Shown in pieces: positions 1 through 7,222 of a DNA stretch of 64,000 nucleotides (position 1 is the stretch's first letter; the number at the start of each line of letters is the position of its first letter). A model generated the notes under the pieces. It was not told the DNA's origin, did no database searches, and was given only the letters and a program-made list of their open reading frames with translations. The position numbers and the translations under genes were made by a program. The DNA comes from JAAURB01 sp049647265 (GTDB taxonomy: Bacteria > Cyanobacteriota > Cyanobacteriia > Cyanobacteriales > Microcoleaceae): contig JBARXJ010000071.1 in the NCBI GenBank assembly GCA_049647265.1, forward strand, positions 142,039 to 206,038, given 5' to 3'.

Positions 1-85
1 AATAGTTGTATTCGCTGCTATTACTGAGCGTTAATCCATTAACTCTCTGCCCTGATAAAATTGTAGGGATGCGTTATTAATATAC

Positions 86-1129
86 CTATAAAGATTGGAT
101 GGGATCTAAGGTTAAAATACGACTAATTTCATCAGTTTTAAATCCTAATGCCATTGGTCTTTGAACATTGGGTAAAACTTGAACATCGTATAATTCTGTA
201 ATCACGCCTTCTAATTGTAAACGATGAACAATTTTCCCAGTTTCTAGATCTATCACCATTAATCCACAACAGGGTTGTACTTGATGTTGTGTTAATTCTT
301 GATCGAGTTTTAACCCGGAAAATGTCTTTTCTCGGGGTTTTGATAATCCGACAATTGCCCACTTTTTCCAAAAGGCTAATCCCCGTAAATAACCCGGACA
401 AAAAGTTATCGGTTCAAAGGTTCCAAGTTCAAGATTAATAGAACCAAAATATCCTATTCCTGAATTGAGTAACCACAATTTACCCTGATAATATCGAGGA
501 GAATGAGGCATCGATAAACCGGTTACGATAATTTCATCTTCTGAAATATCAATCACACAGCCGCCATCTTGTCTATGTTTTCGCCATCCATCGGTGACAT
601 CGGCTTGACTGACTGCGGTTACATAACCCGGCTTTCCATCCACCATGGCTAAACCATTAAGATGACAACGATCTTGATTAATTAACTGAGAAATAAACGG
701 CGGTTTCCACAACGGTTGACAACTATTTTGTTGACTAAATGTCGCTAAACAATTTAATAAGGTACAGATAAATAGAACTCGCCCCGTTTCGTCTATTGTA
801 ATATCATGAATATCTAAATCTCCGGTTGTATAACCAATGCGGGGAATATAGAGTTTATCGTATCCCTGATATAATTGCCCTGACTTGAGTACATTTTCAA
901 ATTGCCAGAGTTGATATTTTGTACTTAATAATAACCGTTCTGTTGATCCATACAATCCCATCGCCCGATCAAATAAGCGTTCAAACCCAGAAATTTTTCC
1001 TTTTTTATCCACACCTACTAATAATAAGCGAGAGGTTTGATAGGTGGTAAAGGCTAAACTAATTTTTTCCTGTTGTAACCAATCTAAAAAATCATGAGAG
1101 GCTATTATTTTGGGTGGGGTTTTGGTCAT
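86..1129 (-). CDS. TIGR03032/DUF4915-like protein
   Basis: This 347-residue protein starts at an ATG and shows no signal peptide or membrane segment, so it is probably cytoplasmic. Its overall look, with repeated short beta strands and motifs such as DIHDITID, SMPHSPRYY and LWLLNSGIG, matches my memory of the TIGR03032 (DUF4915) family, which I think of as propeller-like proteins of unknown biochemical role. No catalytic motif can be pointed out. It stands alone: the next gene upstream on the same strand begins about 2.8 kb away, and a perfect palindrome lies just upstream of the start. I am fairly sure of the family and cannot assign a function. Confidence 0.75.
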   Translation of the reverse strand: MTKTPPKIIASHDFLDWLQQEKISLAFTTYQTSRLLLVGVDKKGKISGFERLFDRAMGLYGSTERLLLSTKYQLWQFENVLKSGQLYQGYDKLYIPRIGYTTGDLDIHDITIDETGRVLFICTLLNCLATFSQQNSCQPLWKPPFISQLINQDRCHLNGLAMVDGKPGYVTAVSQADVTDGWRKHRQDGGCVIDISEDEIIVTGLSMPHSPRYYQGKLWLLNSGIGYFGSINLELGTFEPITFCPGYLRGLAFWKKWAIVGLSKPREKTFSGLKLDQELTQHQVQPCCGLMVIDLETGKIVHRLQLEGVITELYDVQVLPNVQRPMALGFKTDEISRILTLDPIQSL

Positions 1130-1191
1130 TATTATTTCGTATATAGCAATTCATTTATGGTTTTTGAGACATCAGGAGGAGCGCGAGTCTG

Positions 1192-1219
1192 GTAGGGGCG
1201 CATTGCAATGCGCCCGTAC
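1192..1219. repeat. Dispersed palindromic repeat
   Basis: The core GGGCGCATTGCAATGCGCCC is a perfect 20-bp palindrome, extended by GTA/TAC arms across one mismatch. It sits between the convergent-side end of the RTX gene and the start of the TIGR03032 gene. Palindromes of this GTAGGGGCGC type are scattered in intergenic DNA of many cyanobacteria. It could fold as a hairpin in RNA from either strand, but no T tract follows. Confidence 0.7.
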
Positions 1220-1248
1220 TACAATTCTGTTGCGCGCCAACCGCGATT

Positions 1249-3906
1249 TTAGGCAATAATAGTAAAGTTATCGCCCTCAAGAATAGGCATATCGTCAAAG
1301 GTGGCAAATAGACCGCCATTACCAAAGCCAGGATCGATGCTATTTTCGTTGTAGAATAATTCCCCTGTGGGTTGATTATAGACAATCAATGCTTCACTAA
1401 GTTCTACTTCTGTGATGTCTGCAACAATGGCAAATTCAGCAGGAATACTAAACTCATCATCGACTTCACTTTCTAGGCTTGTAAAGGTAGTTTGACTCAA
1501 CTCAATCGAGTCATCATCGGGGTCAAAATCAGTAATAGTATCGACTCCAATATCCCCATTAAATGGTTCATCTGTGGCAAATACAAACGTATCCCGACTC
1601 TCACCACCCGTGAGGTTATCGTCTCCATTACCCCCATTTAAAATATCACGATTATCACCCCCCACGAGGCTGTCATCACCCTCACCACCAATCAAAGTAT
1701 CACGTTGATCTCCGCCATCTAGGGTATCATTTCCAGACATTCCTTCCAAACGATTTCGTCGCCGGTTACCTGTTATTTGGTTATCTAATTCATTACCAAT
1801 TCCATCAATATTACTATTGCCAATCAGAATTAGATTCTCTTCACCCGGTTGCAAGGTATAAGTTTCATCCGACTCAATTGTATCGATTGGATTTTCACCC
1901 GTTTGATTTAACAGGACAGAAACGGTTTGAACTGAATAGCCATTCGAGTTAGCATAATCTAGGTTACCATCTCCGTCAAAGTCTGCGATCGCCACATCAC
2001 CAAAACCTCCAGGAGTTAAGATAATGGGGGAACTAAATTCACCATCACCGTTACCCAACAATACTGTAGTATCACGGGAGGAACCGTAGTAGTAATAGTA
2101 GGAATAACTCGTCCAGCTAACATCGACGTTGCCATCCCCGTCAAAGTCTCCTGTGGTGAGGTCGCGAATGAAACTGTCTGACTCAATGGTTAAGTCGGGT
2201 TGGGCTTCTAAATTGCCATCACCATCGCCGAAGAACAATTCAAGTTGAAAGGGAAAAGTGTTTGTCGTGAAAGCTAACACATCCAAGTTTCCATCGCCGT
2301 TAAAGTCTCCGGGGACAATATCTTCAGGATTATTAACCTCAACTGTACCACCCGGTGTGAAGCCTTCGTTACCATCCCCTAGTAACACAGTCAGTTGGGC
2401 ATCGAAGCTGTAAGAATTGTAGGTATTTGTGTAGATGGCTAAATCAAAGTCATCATCCCCATTAAAATCACCCACTGTAAAGGGAGAATCAAAATCATTT
2501 TCTGTTTCAATGGCAGGACTAGGGTCTTCAAATTCTCCGTCTCCTTCCCCTAAAATAATAGAGGCTTGACGAATAGACTGATTAGTGTCGTAATCAAAAA
2601 CGAAGTTATCCTTGACTAAAATGTCGAGATCGCCATCACCGTTAAGATCGACTAAGCTAAGTTCATTAATAAAATCAAAGCTATCATCGAGATCAATAAT
2701 TTCACCTGCTTCAAATTCGCCGTCTTCATCTTGAAGGAAAATCTCTACCTGAGTTTCAGAGTTACCGGTTACATCATTAAAAGAATCCGTCGCTACGGCT
2801 AAGTCAGGTTTTCCATCCCCGTCAACATCTCCTGCTGCAAAAACATTAACATCTTCAAATCGAATACTTTGATCTTGTTCAAAGTTGTTGTTACCGTCTC
2901 CGAGGAATGTTCGGACGGCTTCGACGAAGGAAAAGGTGGTTGATGTGATATCTTCTAAACCGTCGTTGTCTACATCTGCAACGTTCAAGTTGGGAAATTC
3001 TTCGGTTTCAATTTCTGTATCGAGGCTAAAGTCTCCCTCTCCATCCCCTAGCAATAAGGTCAGCTTGAATTCACTACTGTTGCCGTAGTAATAATTGCTA
3101 AAAATTCTTGTCTCAATCGCGATATCAAGGTTACCATCTCCGTCAAACTCACCAATTTCTAGGGAAGGAGACCCAACAAAATCAAAAGTTGAAGTTGCAT
3201 TCTGTTCAAATTCTCCATTCTCATCACCGAGGAAAATTGAAAGGGTTGTTGCGGGCTGACTAGGATAAGAAAAGAAGGTTTCAGTTACTGCTTTGTCAAT
3301 GAAACCATCGCCATTGAAGTCTCCTAAAACCTGTTGGTTAAAATCGTTATCGACAAAAGGAGAACCCGTTGCTGGGGTAAATCCATCTTCATCTCCTAAC
3401 AAAATAACCGTTTGTCTATCAAAATCATAGTAGTTAAACTGGATATCATCTAAGCCATCGAGATTAACATCTGCTACATTGAAATTATTGATAAAATTTG
3501 TACTAATATCGAGATCAACTTCTTCTGCCGTTAATTCTCCACTACCATCTCCTAACAGCAATATGAGGCTTTTCGGTTCACCATAATAACTGTTTTTCTC
3601 AGCAATTATATCAAGGTTACCATCCCCGTTAAACTCACCAATTTCTACGTTATTCAGAAATCCATCAAAACTTAAGCTGGAATTGTCAACTGCTTCAAAG
3701 TTACCATCTTCGTCTCCCAGTAAGATTGAAACAGTTGTGGTGGAAGGCTGACCATAATAATATGAAAAGGAGGTTTCGATTTGGGCTTGATCGATGAAAC
3801 CATCCCCATTAAAATCTCCTAAAAGAGAATTAAAGTTTTCTATAAATTCAAAGGGAGAAGCAGGCGCGTTTTCAAATTCTACAGTAACTGGATTAACTTG
3901 AACCAT
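1249..3906 (-). CDS. FG-GAP/VCBS repeat protein with RTX C-terminus
   Basis: The protein is about 885 residues from the ATG at 3906; an in-frame GTG at 4005 would add 33 residues and cannot be excluded. Most of its length is FG-GAP/VCBS-type repeats with the calcium-loop core GDFNGDGxxD or xxDxDGDGxxD, spaced about 45-60 residues and grouped in larger units of roughly 170 residues. Near the C-terminus there are RTX nonapeptides (GGxGDDxLxGG, residues about 745-805) followed by a DTFVF...DTITDFD block, the usual tail of type I secreted calcium-binding proteins. It has no N-terminal signal peptide, which fits type I export. Composition is very acidic. It is probably an extracellular or surface beta-propeller protein; its ligand is unknown. 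No type I transporter gene is nearby. Confidence 0.8.
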   Translation of the reverse strand: MVQVNPVTVEFENAPASPFEFIENFNSLLGDFNGDGFIDQAQIETSFSYYYGQPSTTTVSILLGDEDGNFEAVDNSSLSFDGFLNNVEIGEFNGDGNLDIIAEKNSYYGEPKSLILLLGDGSGELTAEEVDLDISTNFINNFNVADVNLDGLDDIQFNYYDFDRQTVILLGDEDGFTPATGSPFVDNDFNQQVLGDFNGDGFIDKAVTETFFSYPSQPATTLSIFLGDENGEFEQNATSTFDFVGSPSLEIGEFDGDGNLDIAIETRIFSNYYYGNSSEFKLTLLLGDGEGDFSLDTEIETEEFPNLNVADVDNDGLEDITSTTFSFVEAVRTFLGDGNNNFEQDQSIRFEDVNVFAAGDVDGDGKPDLAVATDSFNDVTGNSETQVEIFLQDEDGEFEAGEIIDLDDSFDFINELSLVDLNGDGDLDILVKDNFVFDYDTNQSIRQASIILGEGDGEFEDPSPAIETENDFDSPFTVGDFNGDDDFDLAIYTNTYNSYSFDAQLTVLLGDGNEGFTPGGTVEVNNPEDIVPGDFNGDGNLDVLAFTTNTFPFQLELFFGDGDGNLEAQPDLTIESDSFIRDLTTGDFDGDGNVDVSWTSYSYYYYYGSSRDTTVLLGNGDGEFSSPIILTPGGFGDVAIADFDGDGNLDYANSNGYSVQTVSVLLNQTGENPIDTIESDETYTLQPGEENLILIGNSNIDGIGNELDNQITGNRRRNRLEGMSGNDTLDGGDQRDTLIGGEGDDSLVGGDNRDILNGGNGDDNLTGGESRDTFVFATDEPFNGDIGVDTITDFDPDDDSIELSQTTFTSLESEVDDEFSIPAEFAIVADITEVELSEALIVYNQPTGELFYNENSIDPGFGNGGLFATFDDMPILEGDNFTIIA

Positions 3907-4357
3907 GGTAAATGCTTTCTTGAAAGTGGTATAATTTTTGGTAGACGAAACTAAACCAACTTGAGATACAAAATCAAGATCGATTTTAGTTTCTGATAGA
4001 TCCACAAACTGATTTTCAGTCTAAGACTGAAATGAAGAATGAATCGCAAGCAGCACTACGATTGCCTGTTTGCTAGCTTGTTTTTAAGCAAATAGACTCA
4101 ATGGGTTACAAATATTCAATCAACTGTAAATCAATTTTTCTGTTGTTTTCTTTGATTTACTCTATACTCTGATTTCTACTGCTTAAGATAATATATTTGA
4201 GAATAAACTGTCAATACCTATATATAGATCTTAATAAATTTTGTATTTTATATTAACCTAGCCTTTACCTTAAATGAATATTTTTAATCAATAATTCAAG
4301 TCTTAGGGTGCGCCCGACGGACGCACCGATGATCTACAATAATTAATATTGGATGGT
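3907..4357. other. Intergenic region with GGTGCG palindrome
   Basis: This region between the RTX gene and cyclophilin (both minus strand) is AT-rich. The only structure I see is an inverted repeat at about 4308-4328 with arms GGTGCG and CGCACC around a short CG-rich loop, close to the cyclophilin stop. The same arm pair recurs in this window at about 60779-60799 and as the outer arms of the palindrome inserted in the Uma2 gene. An in-frame alternative GTG start of the RTX gene lies at 4005. Confidence 0.5.
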
Positions 4358-4852
4358 TTATAACTGACCGCAATCTTCAATGACAATCTTTTTACGGGGT
4401 GCGCCGCCGCCTGAACCTAACGCCTCAATTTTACTGACGACATCCATCCCGTTTGTGACTTTACCAAAAACAACGTGCTTACCATCTAACCAAGGGGTTT
4501 CTACGGTGGTGATAAAAAATTGTGAACCGTTAGTATTTTTCCCGGCATTGGCCATAGAAAGTAAACCGGGTTGGGTATGTTTTAACTGAAAGTTCTCATC
4601 GGGAAATTTATTACCATAGATGGATTTACCGCCTGTACCGTTATGATTGGTAAAGTCTCCCCCCTGACACATAAATTGAGGAATGACACGGTGGAAAGAA
4701 CTCCCCTTATAACCAAAGCCAGGTTCACCAGTACAAAGTTGGCGAAAGTTCTCGGCTGTGTCGGGAACCACATCAGCAAACAGTTCAAATTCAATACGAC
4801 CTAGGGGTTCCCCATTTGCGGTCATATCAAAATATACGTTCGGATTAGCCAT
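4358..4852 (-). CDS. Cyclophilin-type peptidyl-prolyl isomerase
   Basis: A 164-residue cyclophilin domain fills the whole protein. The family catalyses cis-trans isomerisation of X-Pro bonds and assists folding. The active-site signature is intact: FHRVIPQFMCQGGDF (catalytic Arg and the FMxQGGD strand), then FITT, and TPWLDGKHVVFG with the Trp that confers cyclosporin binding. No signal peptide is present, so it should be cytosolic. I chose the ATG at 4852 (MANPNV) rather than a TTG two codons upstream because MANP-type starts are common in cytosolic cyclophilins. It is a single-gene unit. Confidence 0.93.
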   Translation of the reverse strand: MANPNVYFDMTANGEPLGRIEFELFADVVPDTAENFRQLCTGEPGFGYKGSSFHRVIPQFMCQGGDFTNHNGTGGKSIYGNKFPDENFQLKHTQPGLLSMANAGKNTNGSQFFITTVETPWLDGKHVVFGKVTNGMDVVSKIEALGSGGGAPRKKIVIEDCGQL

Positions 4853-5080
4853 AATCAATCAAAATGCCAGCTTGGCAAGGAATCACACATCGTAGAGCAG
4901 GTTAACACGATATTGCCAATCAAACAAAGTTATTTTCTAATCTGATAGGATAGGGAAGATATTCAGCTCAAGCGGATCAAGCTTTAGTAAAATAACGATT
5001 GATCAAGAGCGTTTTTTATGCAGCGATTTGATTCTGTATTGATTCAGTTGATGTAAATATTTTTAACCATTTTAAAACTT

Positions 5081-5683
5081 ATGAAAATTAAAGCGATTAT
5101 AATCGCGCTACTGTTGATGAGCGCAACAATTATTTTCCCCCTGTCTCCGGTTTTGGCTGAGGAGGACGTTCCACCGGAGTTAACCTCTACTGTTGAACCG
5201 TTACCCGTCGTTGAAATAGACTCAGAAACCGAAGATCCTATTGTTGATATCGATGTTCCTTTAACAATTGAGGCTGAATTAGAACCTGAAGAAATTGTGG
5301 TTGATATCGATGTTCCTTTAACGGTTGAAGGCGAATTAGAAGCTGAAGAAGTGGTGGCTGAACCTTATGTGCCGTTAACGCCTGAACAGAATTTAATTCT
5401 AGCGCTACAAGCAAATCTGACAAAATTGGCTCGTTCTTATGGAGATGAACGGATCAACTCGATTCAGATGAATTTATCTCAACATTTATTAGAGGTTGAA
5501 ATTAAGCCGGATTGGTATGAATTAGAAGAAAGCCAACAAGATGAAATGGCACAAAAGCTTTATAGTCAAGCTCAAAAGTTAGCCTTTACCCGCCTAGAAT
5601 TGCTAAATGAGCAAGGACAATTAATTGCTCGAAGTCCTGTGATTGGGACAAAAATGGTGATATTAGATCGCTATCAAGATTAG
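5081..5683 (+). CDS. Exported acidic-repeat protein, unknown
   Basis: The 200-residue protein begins with a convincing signal peptide (KIKAIIIALLLMSATIIFPLSPVLA, cleavage near residue 26). Residues about 40-100 contain imperfect acidic repeats built on the motif VDIDVPLTIE followed by a Glu-rich stretch; two copies are clear and a third is diverged (EPYVPLTPEQ). The C-terminal half is a mixed helical region with no motif I recognise. It is likely periplasmic or cell-surface. I know no family for it. It stands alone between cyclophilin (divergent) and the DM13 gene. Confidence 0.65.
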   Translation: MKIKAIIIALLLMSATIIFPLSPVLAEEDVPPELTSTVEPLPVVEIDSETEDPIVDIDVPLTIEAELEPEEIVVDIDVPLTVEGELEAEEVVAEPYVPLTPEQNLILALQANLTKLARSYGDERINSIQMNLSQHLLEVEIKPDWYELEESQQDEMAQKLYSQAQKLAFTRLELLNEQGQLIARSPVIGTKMVILDRYQD

Positions 5684-5858
5684 TCAGGTTTTTGATGGGG
5701 AACGGCTGTAAGGTGATTCGATTAAATGAGAATTTCCTGAGAATGATCTGAAACTAATTTCATCAATTTTAAGTTTTTTTTCGTTTTTTTATCATGCTCT
5801 TCCCAAACAGAGCCTTTATCTTAGTAACTGTAGGCAATTTTACAACGGAGTCAGCGCT

Positions 5859-6314
5859 ATGATCCTGAAGAATATTAAAACAGTCAGCTTAGCCTCAGCT
5901 TTGATGTTAGCGACATTGGGTAGTTTCAGTTTGCCGCTCAAGCCTATTTCTGCCCAACCTTCATCTCAACAGTTGGCTCAAAATATCATCGCCTCAGGTA
6001 GTTTTGTCACGGTAGACCAAGATCATCCGACGGAAGGAACAGCGCAAATTATCACAGAAAATGGTAAGCGTTATTTAGAATTTAGCCAAGAGTTTACTAC
6101 TGCTCGAGGCCCTGCCGTAGAAATTATTATGTACCGTAATAGTAGCGTTCCTGTCAATGTTGCAGAGGCAGATTACGTGACTTTAGCACCGCTTGAAAGT
6201 TTTGATGGAGCGCAACGCTACGAAATTCCGGCAAATATTAATCCCAGTGATTTTAAAGCCGTTGCGATTTGGTGTCGCCAGTTTAATGTCACGTTTGGAT
6301 ATGCAGCTTTATAA
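5859..6314 (+). CDS. Exported DM13-domain protein
   Basis: The protein has 151 residues with a signal peptide of about 32 residues ending in ISAQP. The mature part is a single DM13 domain: it opens with IIASGSFVTVDQDHPTEGTAQI, runs through the GPAVEIIMYR strand and PLESFDGAQRYEIP, and ends in FKAVAIWCRQFNVTFGYAAL with the single conserved Cys of the domain. DM13 domains have been proposed to take part in redox or electron transfer at the cell surface; direct evidence is limited. A ribosome site (CGGAG) lies 10 bases upstream, and a good terminator follows, so it appears monocistronic. Confidence 0.85.
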   Translation: MILKNIKTVSLASALMLATLGSFSLPLKPISAQPSSQQLAQNIIASGSFVTVDQDHPTEGTAQIITENGKRYLEFSQEFTTARGPAVEIIMYRNSSVPVNVAEADYVTLAPLESFDGAQRYEIPANINPSDFKAVAIWCRQFNVTFGYAAL

Positions 6315-6346
6315 AATATAACTTTAACTCCTAGTAGATGCTTTTT

Positions 6347-6378
6347 CCTCTTCTTTTAATCAAAGGGAGAGGTTTTTT
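6347..6378 (+). terminator. Rho-independent terminator after DM13 gene
   Basis: An 11-pair stem (arms 6347-6357 and 6362-6372, three G-T pairs) with a 4-base loop is directly followed by TTTTTT. It lies 33 bp after the DM13 stop codon and separates that gene from the heat-shock gene. Confidence 0.85.
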
Positions 6379-6440
6379 CGGTTTATACAACCCTAAAGGT
6401 TCGGTTTTCTTCAAAGTAGGTAAAAACTAATTGAGAGGTA

Positions 6441-6561
6441 GAGAAAGTTCTCATATCAAGTACGGTTCTTTCTCCTGTCAACTGATTATTTCCTGTTGCA
6501 TAATCATAAATGTAATCAATCAGTTGTTCAAGTTTATATCAAGCTTCATTTACAGGAGAAA
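6441..6561 (+). promoter_or_regulatory. Candidate RNA thermometer in hsp20 leader
   Basis: The Shine-Dalgarno segment ACAGGAGAAA (6552-6561) of the small heat-shock gene is perfectly complementary over 10 bases to TTTCTCCTGT at 6469-6478. Immediately inside that helix, CAACTGATT (6479-6487) pairs perfectly with AATCAGTTG (6518-6526). The two helices together would bury the ribosome site. A third segment, GAGAAAG at 6441-6447, can pair with CTTTCTC at 6468-6474 and would compete with the anti-Shine-Dalgarno strand. RNA thermometers are known in leaders of cyanobacterial small heat-shock genes; the function here is inferred. The transcription start is unknown and must lie upstream of 6469 for the first helix to form. 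Confidence 0.6.
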
Positions 6562-6569
6562 CGTTAATA

Positions 6570-7034
6570 ATGATGTTCACAACTAATCCTTTTGCTGAAA
6601 TGGAAAGAATTCAACGTCAATTTGACCGTGCGTTTAATACGGGTGTCGCGCCTCAAAAAACAGAGCGTTGGGCTCCTGCAATAGAACTACGAGAAACTGC
6701 CGATGCTTATATTTTAAGAGGGATTCTGCCGGGTTTAGAGACAGAAGCACTCAATATTGAGGCCAGTAGAAAAGCAGTTGCAATTTCCGGTAAAACTCGC
6801 CATTTAGAGCTAGCAGACGGAAATCAATACCTTTATTCTGAATTTCCAGTGGGTCAATTTTCTCGTGTGATTGCTTTACCAGAAGCGATTAATCATACTG
6901 AAGTCAAAGCAGAGTATTTGGAAGGAATTCTAACCCTGCGTTTACCTAAAGCTCAAGAAGTGATTAATCGGGTGGTTAAAGTGAATCTGACGGGTTCACA
7001 ACAACCTGAATTAACCGAAAACACTGAAGCATAA
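6570..7034 (+). CDS. Small heat-shock protein (Hsp20/alpha-crystallin)
   Basis: This 154-residue protein has the standard small heat-shock layout: a short N-terminal arm (FAEMERIQRQFDRAF), an alpha-crystallin domain from about residue 37 to 130 (PAIELRETADAYILRGILPGL ... GILTLRLPKA, with the conserved A/G-x-L-x-L-x-L/P motif) and a short tail. Such proteins are ATP-independent holdases that bind unfolding proteins and, in cyanobacteria, also membranes and thylakoid components. Two consecutive ATG codons are possible starts; AGGAG lies 11 bases before the first. Its leader has a striking self-complementary structure that occludes this site, suggesting temperature control of translation. Flanking terminators make it monocistronic. 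Confidence 0.93.
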   Translation: MMFTTNPFAEMERIQRQFDRAFNTGVAPQKTERWAPAIELRETADAYILRGILPGLETEALNIEASRKAVAISGKTRHLELADGNQYLYSEFPVGQFSRVIALPEAINHTEVKAEYLEGILTLRLPKAQEVINRVVKVNLTGSQQPELTENTEA

Positions 7035-7056
7035 TTTAACTCGCTTGCAGCGATAA

Positions 7057-7090
7057 GGAAGAGGGAAGAGGGAAGAGGGAAGAGGGAAGT
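7057..7090. repeat. Heptanucleotide tandem repeat (STRR)
   Basis: The unit GGAAGAG is repeated in tandem about 4.5 times just after the hsp20 stop codon. Such 7-bp short tandem repeats are characteristic of filamentous cyanobacteria. Two other STRRs with different units lie in this window, near 23407 and 27522. Confidence 0.8.
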
Positions 7091-7154
7091 TGGTAATGAA
7101 AGCTTGTTTTTACCCTTCCTTCTTTGCTCCGAATCTATTTCTCTAATTTAAGGT

Positions 7155-7184
7155 AGGGTGCGTCAAAAGCGTACCCTATTTTTA
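7155..7184 (+). terminator. Terminator after hsp20
   Basis: A 9-pair stem (AGGGTGCGT at 7155-7163 with GCGTACCCT at 7169-7177, two G-T pairs) has a 5-base loop and is followed by ATTTTTA on the plus strand. It fits termination of the heat-shock transcript and lies between two convergent genes. Confidence 0.7.
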
Positions 7185-7222
7185 TTTAATTTAAACAGAT
7201 TTATAAACTGAGAAAAAGTGAT

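Noticed and set aside
6380..6560. CIRCE element before hsp20
   Set aside because: The TTAGCACTC-N9-GAGTGCTAA dyad is absent; the palindromes seen are the RNA-level pairs described for the leader.
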